Assembly (NCBI RefSeq): GCF_003426815.1
Contig: NZ_QKYK01000022.1
Coordinates: 1 to 64,000 of the forward strand
DNA from: Desertimonas flava
Lineage (GTDB): Bacteria > Actinomycetota > Acidimicrobiia > Acidimicrobiales > Ilumatobacteraceae
Reading direction: 5' to 3'
Length of the DNA stretch: 64,000 nucleotides
The notes beneath the pieces are model-generated. The model saw only the letters and a list, made by a program, of their open reading frames with translations. It was not told where the DNA came from and did no database searches. This document shows, in pieces, positions 41,393-50,670 of the stretch; positions within the stretch are counted from its first letter, which is position 1, and each line of letters opens with the position of its first letter. The position numbers and the translations under genes were made by a program.

Positions 41393-42670
41393 CTATTCGC
41401 CCAGCACGTGCCGTTCGAGCCAGTCGTTCCGGAAGGCGTGGCGCGGGTCGAGCCGCTCGACGAGGCGGGCGAAGTCGGCGAGGCGGGGAGAGAGCGGTTC
41501 GATCGTCGCTGCTTCGGCCAGGAAGACCTTCCCCCAGTGCGGGCGAGCGTCGAACGTGCTCAATGCCGGCTCGATCAGTGCGAGGGCTCGCAGGACCGCC
41601 GCTTGATCGGGCTTCCAGGTGAAGTGGATGCCCACCGAGTCGCGCTGGTAGTGCGGACTCATCCACAACACGTCGGCCGCGATCGTGCGGATCTCGGAGA
41701 CGAGCAGCACAGGCCTGATGGTGTCGGCGAGCCGGCGCACCGCCTCGATTGCGTCGATCGCATGCCGGCGCGGCACGAAGAACTCCGACTGCAGTTCGTC
41801 GCCGCTGCTCGGCGTGAAGTCCATGCGGAAGTGCGGCAGCCGGTCCGACCACAGGCCGGGCACACCGAGTTGCGACGTGCAGTTGACCGGGTCGATGCCG
41901 AGGATCGGATGCCGGGCAACGGTCGCCGCGCGAGCGCCGTACAGGTCGGCGCCCCCGGCGTCGAGGTCGTCGCCGACTCGTGACTTGACCCAGACCTGAT
42001 CGACATCGGCGCCCCAGCGCGTGAAGATCGACACGCTGTAGCCGCTCGCCATGATCGCGTCGAAGTGGGCGGACAGCGCCTCCCACGCGAGCCCTTCGTA
42101 CACGCGCTGGCGGACCTCGTAGGCAGGCTCCACGTCGAGCGTCACCCGCGTGACCGCGCCGAGCGCGCCGAGCCCGACGACCAGTCCGTCGAAATCCCCG
42201 GTGCCGCGCTCTGCCGTCAGCAGTTCGCCGCTCGAGGTGACGATCTCGAGGCTCGCGACCGCGGTGGCCAGATTGCCGTTGGTGTCTCCCGAGCCGTGGG
42301 TTCCCGTCGCCACGGCCCCGGCGACGCTGATGTGCGGCAGCGACGCCAGGTTGTGCAGGGCCAGCCCGTCCGTGGCGAGCGCCTCGGCCAGCTCGCCGTA
42401 GCTCACCCTGGCCGAGCAATCGACCGTGCCGGCCGATCGGTCGATCGTGATGTCCGTCGGCAGGCCGTCGAGCGTGATGAGCTCGTCCGAGTCGGCGATC
42501 GCGTTGAACGAGTGTCTCGACCCGAGCACCCGTACGCGGCGCGCCGCGACGACGATGTCCCGAAGCTGCTCGACCGATGTCGGGCGATGGATCCGCCGAG
42601 CGCCGTAGTCGTAGTTGCCGGCCCAGTTCGACCCGGCCACGGTTCGGCCGTCAGCCCTCTGGCGTCGCAC
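41393..42670 (-). CDS. aldO: Alditol (xylitol) oxidase
   Basis: A 425-residue flavoprotein of the VAO family that closely follows Streptomyces AldO (about 418 residues). It begins NWAGNYDYGARRIHRPTS, and the His in VLGSRHSFNAIAD is the one that binds FAD covalently. ATGTHGSGD continues the FAD domain, and the substrate-side residues lie in FTWKPD and RPHWGKVFLAE. It oxidises the terminal hydroxyl of sugar alcohols with release of hydrogen peroxide. It starts at GTG 42670. No sugar transporter adjoins. Confidence 0.93.
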   Translation of the reverse strand: MRRQRADGRTVAGSNWAGNYDYGARRIHRPTSVEQLRDIVVAARRVRVLGSRHSFNAIADSDELITLDGLPTDITIDRSAGTVDCSARVSYGELAEALATDGLALHNLASLPHISVAGAVATGTHGSGDTNGNLATAVASLEIVTSSGELLTAERGTGDFDGLVVGLGALGAVTRVTLDVEPAYEVRQRVYEGLAWEALSAHFDAIMASGYSVSIFTRWGADVDQVWVKSRVGDDLDAGGADLYGARAATVARHPILGIDPVNCTSQLGVPGLWSDRLPHFRMDFTPSSGDELQSEFFVPRRHAIDAIEAVRRLADTIRPVLLVSEIRTIAADVLWMSPHYQRDSVGIHFTWKPDQAAVLRALALIEPALSTFDARPHWGKVFLAEAATIEPLSPRLADFARLVERLDPRHAFRNDWLERHVLGE

Positions 42671-42715
42671 GGGTCCACCGTACCGCTGCAGCGCGCGGCC
42701 TTCCCCGACCTCTCG

Positions 42716-42765
42716 GTTCCTGTACTGGTTCTCGCTCGTCTACGGCACAAAACCAGTACAGGAAC
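42716..42765. repeat. Interspersed hairpin repeat, family A, copy 1
   Basis: GTTCCTGTACTGGTT (42716-42730) pairs perfectly with AACCAGTACAGGAAC (42751-42765) around a 20-base loop. It lies between the divergent alditol oxidase and hydrolase genes. The outer TTCCTGTACTG is constant in all four family members; the inner GGTT/AACC pair is special to this copy. Confidence 0.9.
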
Positions 42766-42876
42766 TCGCGGGTTCCCAGCGACGTGCAGGGCGGAGTCAC
42801 AAACCTCGGTCGTCCCCGGTCTTCACACCGCCGGCGGATCTCGCCGTCCGGCTCTCGCCCGGAGGGAACGACTCCC

Positions 42877-43725
42877 ATGAACACACCAGCATCCACCCGT
42901 CGAACGTCGTTGCTGCGGCTGCCGGCCGCCATCGCGATGGGCGTGCTCGCCTTCGCCGGCATCGGCCCGCACGCCTCGGCGACCGGCCCCGACGACGCCG
43001 GCCCCAAACCGACGATCGTGCTCGTCCACGGATCGTTCGCCGACGCCTCCGGTTTCGACGAGGTGATCCAGCGACTCCAGGCCCTCGGCTACACGACGCT
43101 CGCACCATCGAACCCGCTGCGCACGCTGGCCAGCGACGCCGCCTACATCCGCAGCGTCCTCGACACCGTGGAGGGCCCGATCGTCGTCGTCGCCCACTCC
43201 TACGGCGGCATGGTGGTCACCAACGCGGCCACCGGCCACCCCGGCGTCCAGGCGCTCGTCTACATCAACGGCTTCGCACCGGCAGACGGTGAGACCGCCT
43301 CCGACCTCGCCTACCGCTTCCCCGGCAGCATGATCGTTCCGGAGAACCTGACAGTGCGCCCGTACCCGGCGACCGTGCCGGACGCCGCCGGACAGGAGGC
43401 GTACATCAACGCCGACGTCTTCCACGAGGCATTCGCCGCCGACCTCGACGCGGAGACCACCGCCGCCATGGCCGCGGCGCAACGACCCATCGACCTGGCC
43501 ACGCTCGAGCAACCCTCGGGGCCGCCGGCCTGGGAGACGATCCCGTCGTGGTTCGTCATCGGGACGAAGGACAACACGATCCCGCCGGAGTTGCATCGCT
43601 TCATGGCCGAGCGCGCCGACGCCGTGGCGACGGTCGAACTCGACGGCTCGCACGTCGTGATGATGTCGCAGCCCGACGCCGTCGTCGACGTCATCGTCGA
43701 AGCGGCCGCCGGCCCCGAGGCGTGA
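42877..43725 (+). CDS. Secreted alpha/beta hydrolase
   Basis: A 282-residue exported esterase-like hydrolase. Basic residues and a hydrophobic stretch (LPAAIAMGVLAFAGI) form a signal peptide ending near HASA. The fold is seen in IVLVHGSFADASGF (oxyanion strand), the nucleophile elbow VVAHSYGGMV, the acid near FVIGTKDNTIP and the His in ELDGSHVVMMSQP. It resembles the EstC/pyrethroid-hydrolase-like group often exported by soil bacteria. Substrate unknown. GGAGGGAACG lies just before the ATG at 42877. Confidence 0.9.
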   Translation: MNTPASTRRTSLLRLPAAIAMGVLAFAGIGPHASATGPDDAGPKPTIVLVHGSFADASGFDEVIQRLQALGYTTLAPSNPLRTLASDAAYIRSVLDTVEGPIVVVAHSYGGMVVTNAATGHPGVQALVYINGFAPADGETASDLAYRFPGSMIVPENLTVRPYPATVPDAAGQEAYINADVFHEAFAADLDAETTAAMAAAQRPIDLATLEQPSGPPAWETIPSWFVIGTKDNTIPPELHRFMAERADAVATVELDGSHVVMMSQPDAVVDVIVEAAAGPEA

Positions 43726-43753
43726 CGCGGGACCAGTCGACCCGCCCCACCGA

Positions 43754-43803
43754 CTTCCTGTACTGAATTCGTGCCGCCTACGGGTCGAATTCAGTACAGG
43801 AAG
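43754..43803. repeat. Interspersed hairpin repeat, family A, copy 2
   Basis: CTTCCTGTACTGAATTCG (43754-43771) and CGAATTCAGTACAGGAAG (43786-43803) are perfect 18-base arms around a 14-base loop. The right half is coding: it supplies the last residues and stop of the minus-strand gene ending at 43778. The inner stem GAATTCG differs from that of other copies but is fully paired. Confidence 0.92.
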
Positions 43804-44305
43804 CGCGAACGGCAGCTGCGTAGCCCTCGAGCCGTCGCTCGAAATCCTCGGCGATGGACCTCGTGCTCGGCGCTGTCCGGAGCAGGGCGACCAGGCGCTG
43901 CGCGTTGTGCTGCTCGTGCGTCGTCGTCAGTGCGTTGCCTTCGTCGCACACATACATGAGCTGGTTCCACAACACGCGGTCCACCGCCCCACGCAGGGCG
44001 GGGTCCAAGTCACCGGAGCCGATCAGCGCGTCCAGAATCCCGATGCCGCTGCTCCGCTTCTGCGTGCCACCCGTCAGGAATCCCATGCCGCTGATCGCGC
44101 TTTGATACAGCCATTCGCGACGATGACGGCGCTGCTCCTCCTCCCATCGACGTGTGACCTCTTCTGCTCGGCGTTCCGCGTCGTTGAGCTCCCGAGTGGC
44201 GAGCGCAAGCTGCTCCCTCGTCGCCGCCATGGTCCTGCGAGAGGCGACGAGAGCAACGATCGCGGCGACGAGTGCGCCAGTCAGTGAACCGAAGAACGAC
44301 CACAT
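43778..44305 (-). CDS. Membrane-anchored coiled-coil hypothetical protein
   Basis: A 175-residue protein with one N-terminal membrane helix (FFGSLTGALVAAIVALVAS) followed by a strongly charged coiled coil at about residues 25-65 (LATRELNDAERRAEEVTRRW) and a small helical domain. No family recognised. The C-terminal SCTEFDP and the stop codon lie inside a family A hairpin repeat, so the original 3' end was probably altered by the repeat. ATG 44305 is used; the TTG at 44320 is less likely. It is divergent from a small HNH endonuclease gene. Confidence 0.7.
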   Translation of the reverse strand: MWSFFGSLTGALVAAIVALVASRRTMAATREQLALATRELNDAERRAEEVTRRWEEEQRRHRREWLYQSAISGMGFLTGGTQKRSSGIGILDALIGSGDLDPALRGAVDRVLWNQLMYVCDEGNALTTTHEQHNAQRLVALLRTAPSTRSIAEDFERRLEGYAAAVRASCTEFDP

Positions 44306-44490
44306 CGCCGGTACCCCCAAGGTGATCGCAGGGACTCGTTCCCCCGATCGTACGTCGCGTGGGGAACGGCCGGGTGCGGGCCGAGGTCAGCGGTCCGGTT
44401 GACTCGGTCGGGTGGCCGCCGATCTCGATCGTCGAGGCGCGGGCGATGAACCGTCGATCCGCATCGCGTCCGCTCGCGCGCCGTACGGTC

Positions 44491-44841
44491 ATGAACGTGA
44501 CCGCGAGTCGAGGGCGCAGCGTTCGCGCCGCTCGACGGCGGCGTCGCCGGCTGGCGCGCGTCGAACACGATCTCACCATGGAGCAATGGACGGCCCTGAA
44601 AGGCTCATGGGGCGGCTGCGCGTACTGCGGCACCAGCGACGGAGTGATGCAGCGCGACTGTGTCCTGCCGATCTCTCGCGGCGGCCGCTACACGCTGTCC
44701 AACGTCGTCCCGGCCTGCGGGTCGTGCAATGCCGGCAAGTGCAACAGTGAGGTCACCGGTTGGCTGCGCAGACGCCGGCTCGACGAGAAACGCTTCCTGC
44801 TCCGCCACGTGGAGATCAGTCGGGCCCTGCGCGGGGAGTGA
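44491..44841 (+). CDS. Small HNH endonuclease
   Basis: A 116-residue nuclease. A very basic N-terminus (RAARRRRRRLARV) leads to an HNH domain with zinc-ligand pairs CAYCG and CGSCN and the catalytic region DCVLPISRGGRYTLSNVVPA. Here the usual first His is not evident at DCVLP, where many HNH proteins have D-H; that may weaken or alter activity. An in-frame ATG at 44446 would add 15 residues. Such short HNH proteins occur in mobile elements and actinobacterial genomes. Its last 26 bases overlap the convergent GNAT gene. Confidence 0.8.
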   Translation: MNVTASRGRSVRAARRRRRRLARVEHDLTMEQWTALKGSWGGCAYCGTSDGVMQRDCVLPISRGGRYTLSNVVPACGSCNAGKCNSEVTGWLRRRRLDEKRFLLRHVEISRALRGE

Positions 44842-45334
44842 GCGCGAGGCTGTACACGATCGAGGTCGGGAACGGGCTGAGACGGCGGCTCGTCAGCACC
44901 CGAGCGCCGGCAGCTCGAGCGACCCGAATGGACGCGTGGTTGTCGACGTCGATGACGAGCAGCGCCCGGTTCACACCGGGCACGTCCAACTCGGCGGCCA
45001 GAAGACGGAGGGCGCGAGTGGCGTACCCGTTGCCACGGTGGGCCGGGAACACCGAGTAGCCGATGTTGGCCTCTCCGGGCTGGAGCCAGGCGGGGCTGGG
45101 ATCGGCGTCGATCCAGCCGACGACGAGACCGCCGACCTCGATGCATGCCGTCGGCGACGGCTCAGGCGAGCCCGGGCCGAGCCAACGATCGCTCTCCTCG
45201 TCACGTCCCTGGATGATGACGCGCCGGTCGGCGACCTCGAACGGTCTCAGGAGGACGACACGGTCGCTGGCGGGAAGCACCACCGACAGTTTCGTTGCGA
45301 CGCCGTCACGAGCAACGGCCGATAACGGCCTCAC
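44816..45334 (-). CDS. GNAT-family N-acetyltransferase
   Basis: A 172-residue RimJ/RimL-like acetyltransferase. After VVLLRPFEVADRRVI come the substrate half and the acetyl-CoA-binding block IGYSVFPAHRGNGYATRALRLL (pyrophosphate loop RGNGYA), then NHASIRVARAAGAR. The start is uncertain: GTG 45334 gives the usual length, while GTG at 45370 or 45382 would extend it. It probably acetylates an amine on a small molecule or a protein N-terminus. Its 3' end overlaps that of the HNH gene on the other strand. Confidence 0.85.
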   Translation of the reverse strand: MRPLSAVARDGVATKLSVVLPASDRVVLLRPFEVADRRVIIQGRDEESDRWLGPGSPEPSPTACIEVGGLVVGWIDADPSPAWLQPGEANIGYSVFPAHRGNGYATRALRLLAAELDVPGVNRALLVIDVDNHASIRVARAAGARVLTSRRLSPFPTSIVYSLALTPRAGPD

Positions 45335-45440
45335 GCTCGCAGCGTGGACGCCTCGTGTACGCGGCAACACGCGAAACGTCACAGATCGCCGCGCAGCGCG
45401 GTCCTACTGAGCGACACCACCCCCAAGAAGGAGCACCCCC

Positions 45441-46391
45441 ATGCACCAGCCCGTCCTCGAACCAGCGGCCCAAGAGCTCGCCGACGCGACCTCCCAGCCA
45501 CCCCTGCTGTACGAGCTCGGCGTCGAGGGCGCGAGGAAGGTCCTCGACGACCTTCAGGCCGCACCCATCCACAAGCCCGCCGTCGACGACGTGTGGATCA
45601 CCGTCGCCGCCGACGTCGGCGACGTCGAGGTCCGCATCGTCAAGCCGGCCGGCGCCACCGGCCCGCTCCCCGTGATCCTCTACGTCCACGGCGGCGGCTG
45701 GATCCTCGGCAACGCCGGCACCCACGACCGGCTGGTCTGCGAGCTGGCGGTCGGCGTCGGCGCCGCCGTCGTGTTCGTCGAGTACACGCGGTCACCGGAG
45801 GCGCGGTACCCCGTCGCCATCGAGCAGGCCTACGCGACGGCGCAATGGATCACCCGGGACGGCCCCACGATGGGGCTCGACCCGATGCGGCTGGCGGTCG
45901 CCGGCGATTCGGTCGGCGGCAACATGGCCGCCGCCCTGACGATCCTGGCCAAGCAGCGCGGTGACATCCGGTTCGTCCAGCAGTCGTTGTACTACCCCGT
46001 CACGGACGCCGGGCAGGACACCGCCAGCTATCAGCAATTCGCCGACGGGCCGTTCCTCACCGCCAAGGCGATGGCCTGGTTCTGGGACGCCTACCTCCCC
46101 GACGTCGACAATCGGACGGAGATCACCGCGTCGCCACTGCAGGCCAGCGTCGACGACCTCGCCGGTCTTCCCGACGCCTTCGTCGCCGTCGACGAGAACG
46201 ACGTGCTGCGCGACGAGGGTGAGGCCTACGCCCGCAAGCTCACCCAGGCGGGAGTCCGCACGACGAGCGTCCGCTACAACGGCACGTTCCACGACTTCCT
46301 GATGCTTAACCCCCTACGCCAGACGGCGGCCACGAGCGGTGCCCTCGAGCAGGCCGTGCACGTCCTGCGCACGGCGCTGCAGTCGGGCTGA
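45441..46391 (+). CDS. Alpha/beta hydrolase, hormone-sensitive lipase family
   Basis: A 316-residue cytoplasmic esterase of the HSL (family IV) group. The oxyanion motif is YVHGGGWILGN, the nucleophile is in AVAGDSVGGNMAAAL, the acid is in FVAVDENDVLRDEGEAYA and the catalytic His is in YNGTFHDFLM. The first 60 residues are the cap. It hydrolyses short-chain esters, and detoxification is a plausible role. It has its own start with AAGGAGC upstream and is divergent from the GNAT gene. Confidence 0.92.
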   Translation: MHQPVLEPAAQELADATSQPPLLYELGVEGARKVLDDLQAAPIHKPAVDDVWITVAADVGDVEVRIVKPAGATGPLPVILYVHGGGWILGNAGTHDRLVCELAVGVGAAVVFVEYTRSPEARYPVAIEQAYATAQWITRDGPTMGLDPMRLAVAGDSVGGNMAAALTILAKQRGDIRFVQQSLYYPVTDAGQDTASYQQFADGPFLTAKAMAWFWDAYLPDVDNRTEITASPLQASVDDLAGLPDAFVAVDENDVLRDEGEAYARKLTQAGVRTTSVRYNGTFHDFLMLNPLRQTAATSGALEQAVHVLRTALQSG

Positions 46392-46487
46392 GCTGGCCCG
46401 CTCCACTCGGGGTCACGGCGACGACCGGGGCCCCGGGGGCAAGAACGCGCATGATGTGGCCGTGACGCGGCGTGCGATGCTCGGGCG

Positions 46488-46883
46488 ATGTCCTCGTTCA
46501 TCTCGCACACGACGATCGACTGCCACGACGCCTACCGCTTGTCGGAGTGGTGGAAGGCCGTCCTCGGCTACGAGGACATGCCGGACGATCCCAACTTGCC
46601 CGGCCACGAGGAGTGCATGATCCGCGATCCCGACACGGACCACCGACTGCTGTTCATCGAGGTCGGGAACGACGAGCTCCCCGCCAAGCGGATCCACTTC
46701 GACCTGCGCCCACGCGATGTCACTCGCGACGAGGAGGTGGAGCGGGTCCTGTCACTGGGCGCCACCCAGATCGCCGACCTGCGCGGTCACCGAGGCGAGG
46801 GCACCGGCTGGGTCGTGCTGGCCGACCCTGAGGGCAACCAGTTCTGCGTGCTGCGTTCGCTGGCCGAGCTGCCCGACTCCTGA
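46488..46883 (+). CDS. VOC-family (glyoxalase-like) protein
   Basis: A 131-residue protein with two beta-alpha-beta-beta-beta modules of the vicinal oxygen chelate fold: SHTTIDCHDAYRLSEWWKAVLGYE at the start and [18 protein letters not shown] at the end. It belongs to the actinobacterial glyoxalase-like domain (Glyoxalase_6) group; the metal-binding Glu/His pattern is partial, so enzyme or binding function stays open. Its last 97 bases overlap the 3' end of the convergent iron-transport ATPase gene. Confidence 0.88.
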   Translation: MSSFISHTTIDCHDAYRLSEWWKAVLGYEDMPDDPNLPGHEECMIRDPDTDHRLLFIEVGNDELPAKRIHFDLRPRDVTRDEEVERVLSLGATQIADLRGHRGEGTGWVVLADPEGNQFCVLRSLAELPDS

Positions 46884-47971
46884 GGACCCGGCTCCGCCGT
46901 CACCACCGACGGCTGGTGGGCTCGATCCTGGAGCACCCACGGATCGCCGAGCACGCTGATGCGCACGGTCGAGCCGACCGGCTGGAGGTCGCTCGCCGAC
47001 CACCGCGCCGACACCTTCGAGTGATCCTCGAGTTCGAGTTGCACGTGGAGGTCCGGGCCGTTGACCCGGACGCCGACGATGACAGCGCCGACGGAACTGC
47101 AGGCGTCGACGACGGGGTGCCGTCCGGCCACGACGATCATCTCCGGGCGCACCAGCACCTCGACCGGTCCCCTCCCCTGTTGCCCCAGGCCGAGACGACC
47201 GAGCGGGCAGGTCACCGACGAGCCGTCGGCCATGCCCGAGACGACGTTGGCGTCGCCGAGCAGCTCGGCGGTCTCCCGGTCGACCGGGCGCCGGTAGAGG
47301 TCGACGGGTGTCCCCGTCTGGAGCAGACGTCCATGGCTGATCACGGCGATCTCGTCGGCCATCGACATCGCCTCGGCGCGGTCGTGCGTGACGATCACCG
47401 CCGTGGCCCCGGCGTCGCGCAGCAGATCGGCGATCTCGTCGCGGATGCTCGATCGGAGGGCGGCGTCGAGTGCGCTGAACGGCTCGTCGAGCAGCACCAC
47501 CTCGGGTCGTGGCGCGAGGGCCCGGGCAACGGCGACGCGCTGCTGCTGGCCGCCCGACAGCTCACGCGGGCGCCGGTGCTCGTAGCCGGTGAGCCCGACG
47601 AGGTCGAGCAGTTCGCCCACCCGAGCACGACGGGCCCGACGGTCCATGTGATTCAGACCGAACCCCACGTTCCCGGCGACGTCGAGGTGCGGGAACAGCG
47701 CGCCCTCCTGCGGCACGATGCCGACCCGGCGCTTGTTCGCCGGCACGAAGCGCTGACCGTCGGAGACCGGCTGATCGCCCAGCACCACCCGTCCGGATTG
47801 CGGTCGTTCGAAGCCGGCGATGACGCGCAGCAGGCTCGTCTTGCCCGACCCGGACTGCCCGAGTACAGCGAGTATTCGGCCGGTGGGCACCGAAACGGTG
47901 ACGTCGTCGAGCGCCACCACCGGCGGGCGGCCGGGGTAGACGTGCACCACGTGATCGACGGCGACGCTCAT
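46787..47971 (-). CDS. fbpC: Iron(III) ABC transporter ATP-binding protein
   Basis: A 394-residue ATPase of the iron/thiamine/putrescine importer class. Motifs: Walker [17 protein letters not shown]-loop [21 protein letters not shown], signature [17 protein letters not shown], Walker [14 protein letters not shown] and H-loop [16 protein letters not shown]-like domain follows from about residue 240, and the last 45 residues are an extra tail read antisense through the VOC gene. The [12 protein letters not shown]-loop is typical of FbpC. The ATG overlaps the permease stop (ATGA). It drives uptake of iron from the binding protein FbpA. Confidence 0.93.
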   Translation of the reverse strand: MSVAVDHVVHVYPGRPPVVALDDVTVSVPTGRILAVLGQSGSGKTSLLRVIAGFERPQSGRVVLGDQPVSDGQRFVPANKRRVGIVPQEGALFPHLDVAGNVGFGLNHMDRRARRARVGELLDLVGLTGYEHRRPRELSGGQQQRVAVARALAPRPEVVLLDEPFSALDAALRSSIRDEIADLLRDAGATAVIVTHDRAEAMSMADEIAVISHGRLLQTGTPVDLYRRPVDRETAELLGDANVVSGMADGSSVTCPLGRLGLGQQGRGPVEVLVRPEMIVVAGRHPVVDACSSVGAVIVGVRVNGPDLHVQLELEDHSKVSARWSASDLQPVGSTVRISVLGDPWVLQDRAHQPSVVTAEPGPQESGSSASERSTQNWLPSGSASTTQPVPSPR

Positions 47972-49500
47972 CGCCCACCACCAAGGCGCGACCACGTGAG
48001 GAGGGCGGTCGGCACCGTCGCCACCGCGACGATCGCCGTCGCGTAGGGCGCGGCGGCGGCGTACGACGCGGCGTCGGTGTGGGTCCACAGGCGCGTGGCC
48101 AGCGTGTCCATCTCGATCGGCCGCAGCAGCAGGGTGGCCGGGAGCTCCTTGGCCACGGCGATGAACACCAAGAGCGCGCCGGCGGCGACGCCTGGTGCCG
48201 CCAGTCGCAGCGTCACCGTCCGCCAGACGCCGAGTTGACTGCGTCCGAGCGACGAGGCGACATCCTCGAGCCCGGGCGGTGCCTGGGCGATCGAGTTGTG
48301 GATGGCGGCGATGGCGAGTGACAGGAACAGCACGACGTAGGCGGCGATCAGCATCGGTGTGCGTTGGTAGAGGGGCGTGGCGAAACGGATCCCGAAGAAT
48401 ACGAGCGAGAGGGCGACGACGATGCCTGGCAGGGCGTGACTGACGTAGGCCGCAGTGGACAACGAGGTCGACAGCGGTCCGGGATGGCGGGCGAGGAGGA
48501 TGCCGAGCGGGATGGCGACGGCGACGGTGGCGGCGGCCGCCAGGCCGGCGACCCACAGCGTGGTCCCGAACGCCGAGGCCAGCTCCGACCAGTCGACCAC
48601 CGATCGGCCCCGCTCGACCCAACGCAGGAGGTTCCACGCCGGCACGCCGAACGTGATGCCCATGACGGCGACGAGCAGGAGCTGGATCGGCACCTGCGCC
48701 TTGCCGAGGTCGACGCGGCGCCGGGTCCGGACCACACCGGAGCCGACCTTGGCGACCGGTGACCGCCGGGCCACGCGGGCGGCGAGGATCACGGGAACGA
48801 GCATGATGGCGACCAGCAGGCAGCCGAGGACGGCGGGAGGACGACGGTCGAACGAGGCCCGGTACGAGCGGTAGATCGTCTGGGTCAGCGACTCGTAGCG
48901 CATGATCGACACCGCGCCGAACTCGCTCATCGTGTAGAGGGCGACGAGCAGAGCGCCGCCCGAGGCGGCGACACCGATCTCGCGGAGGGTCACCGACCGG
49001 AAGACCCCGAACGGGCTGCGGCCGAGGCTGGCCGCCACCTCGTCGAGGGCGCCGTCGGTGCGCTGCAGGGCGGCGAGCACCGGCAGGTAGACGTACGGGA
49101 ACGAGATCGAGGCGAGCACGAGCGTGGCCCCCGGGCGGCCGGCGAGATCGGGCTTGAAGACGATCCACGACCAGGCCGCCACGTACGACGGCACGGCGAG
49201 GGGAAGGGCGAACACGATCCGCCACACGCCGCGGCCGGCCAGGTTTGTGCGCGCGACGAGCCACGCCGCGGCCACGCCGACCACCACGCAGATCGCCGTC
49301 ACCGAGGCGGTGAGCGTGAGCGAGCCGATGGTCAGGTCGAGCGTGCGCCGGCGCCACAGCGTGGCGCGGAACGCCTCCCAGCCGCCGTCGCCGGCCCGGA
49401 TGGCGAGGTAGACGAGTGGGACGACAACCGCGAGGGCGACGACGATCGACGCGGCGCCGAGGATGACCGGCGGGCGACGCGCCCGTGGGGCGCGTGCCAC
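47968..49500 (-). CDS. fbpB: Iron(III) ABC transporter permease
   Basis: A 510-residue fused permease with two homologous halves of six helices each, as in FbpB/SfuB. Each half carries the EAA loop facing the ATPase: DEVAASLGRSPFGVFRSVTL in the first and EDVASSLGRSQLGVWRTVTL in the second. It starts at GTG 49500, 41 bases after the binding-protein stop, and overlaps the ATPase start. Together the three genes form a complete importer operon. Confidence 0.95.
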   Translation of the reverse strand: MARAPRARRPPVILGAASIVVALAVVVPLVYLAIRAGDGGWEAFRATLWRRRTLDLTIGSLTLTASVTAICVVVGVAAAWLVARTNLAGRGVWRIVFALPLAVPSYVAAWSWIVFKPDLAGRPGATLVLASISFPYVYLPVLAALQRTDGALDEVAASLGRSPFGVFRSVTLREIGVAASGGALLVALYTMSEFGAVSIMRYESLTQTIYRSYRASFDRRPPAVLGCLLVAIMLVPVILAARVARRSPVAKVGSGVVRTRRRVDLGKAQVPIQLLLVAVMGITFGVPAWNLLRWVERGRSVVDWSELASAFGTTLWVAGLAAAATVAVAIPLGILLARHPGPLSTSLSTAAYVSHALPGIVVALSLVFFGIRFATPLYQRTPMLIAAYVVLFLSLAIAAIHNSIAQAPPGLEDVASSLGRSQLGVWRTVTLRLAAPGVAAGALLVFIAVAKELPATLLLRPIEMDTLATRLWTHTDAASYAAAAPYATAIVAVATVPTALLTWSRLGGGR

Positions 49501-49541
49501 GGCACGCGCCCCGGGGATCAGCGGGTCGAAGGTCGACGCGG

Positions 49542-50609
49542 TCAGCTGAGCAAGCCCGCCTCGGTGAGCAGCTCCTGCGTGGCGACCAGCGAGTCGAGGT
49601 CGGTGAGGTCGAGCTGTGGACCCTCGAGTTCCTCCAGCGGCGGGATGCCCTCGGGATCGGCGACGCCGTCGACGACGGGGTACTCCTGCGTCTGGGTGGC
49701 GAAGTAGGTCTGACCCTCCTCCGAGAGCAGGTACTCCACGAAGGCCAGGGCCGCCGGGTTGTCGGCGCCGTTGTTGAGGATGCCGACCGCCGTGGCGTTC
49801 ACGAGGCCGCCCGGGTCGTCGCCGGCCGGGAAGATCAACTGTGCGTTGACGTTCTCCACGCCGACCTCGGCGACCAATTGCGCCCAGTAGTAGTGGTTGA
49901 TGAGGCCCATCGGCAGGTCACCGTTGTTCACCGCCTCGAGCACGTCGCCGTTCCCCTCGTAGGTCTGCACGCCGTTGGCCTGCATCGCCTCGATCCACTC
50001 GAGCACGGCCTCGTCGCCGTGGGTGACGCGGAAGCCGGTGATGAACGCCTGGAAGCCGGCGTTTCCCGGCACCCACGCGGTCATCCCCTCGTACTGCGGA
50101 TCGGTGAGATCCAGCACACCCGCCGGCGGATTGTCGACCAGGTCGGGGTTGTAGACGATGACGCGCGATCGGGCCGTGACGCCGACCCAGAGGTTGCCCT
50201 CGGCCGGCTGGAACCGCTCGTCGACGAGTCCCACCACCTCGTCGGGCAGCGGCGACAACATGCCCTCCTTGGCCAGCGCGCCGAGGGCCCCGACCTCCTG
50301 CGAGAAGAACACCTCGGCCGGCGTGCGGTCGCCCTCTTCGAGGAGGGCGGCGCCGACCTCGGCCGAGCTGCCGTAGCGCACCTTCACGACGGCGCCCGTC
50401 GCCGCCTCGAACTCGTCGATGATCGGCTGGACGAGCTCCTCGTTGCGACCGCTGTAGAGGACCAGCTCCTGGCCGTCGAGCTCTCCGCCCGCCGTTTCCG
50501 ACGCTTCCGACGCCGGCGGCTCGGTGGCGGCCGAGGCGGCCGCGACGCCCGTGAGCGCGGTGAGCGCAGCGATTCCTGTCGCGACCGCGGCCCGCGTGGT
50601 CAGCCTCAT
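49542..50609 (-). CDS. fbpA: Iron(III) ABC transporter substrate-binding protein
   Basis: A 355-residue periplasmic-type binding protein of the FbpA/FutA cluster. A signal peptide (RLTTRAAVATGIAALTALTG) is followed by an acidic Thr/Glu linker and the two-lobe domain beginning LVLYSGRNEELVQPII. The adjacent tyrosines in INHYYWAQLV are the iron ligands of this family. AAGGAG precedes the chosen ATG at 50609; the frame extends to 50654 without support. It heads the fbpABC operon, and a possible IdeR box lies 62-80 bases upstream. Confidence 0.95.
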   Translation of the reverse strand: MRLTTRAAVATGIAALTALTGVAAASAATEPPASEASETAGGELDGQELVLYSGRNEELVQPIIDEFEAATGAVVKVRYGSSAEVGAALLEEGDRTPAEVFFSQEVGALGALAKEGMLSPLPDEVVGLVDERFQPAEGNLWVGVTARSRVIVYNPDLVDNPPAGVLDLTDPQYEGMTAWVPGNAGFQAFITGFRVTHGDEAVLEWIEAMQANGVQTYEGNGDVLEAVNNGDLPMGLINHYYWAQLVAEVGVENVNAQLIFPAGDDPGGLVNATAVGILNNGADNPAALAFVEYLLSEEGQTYFATQTQEYPVVDGVADPEGIPPLEELEGPQLDLTDLDSLVATQELLTEAGLLS

Positions 50610-50670
50610 ATGAACTCCTTCGAATGTTCGACAACCGTGGCGGACGCAATGCATAGCAGATCCGGGCAGG

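Noticed and set aside
44446-44490. Longer start for the HNH protein
   Set aside because: Possible, but no better ribosome-binding site and no conserved residues are gained; kept only as an alternative.
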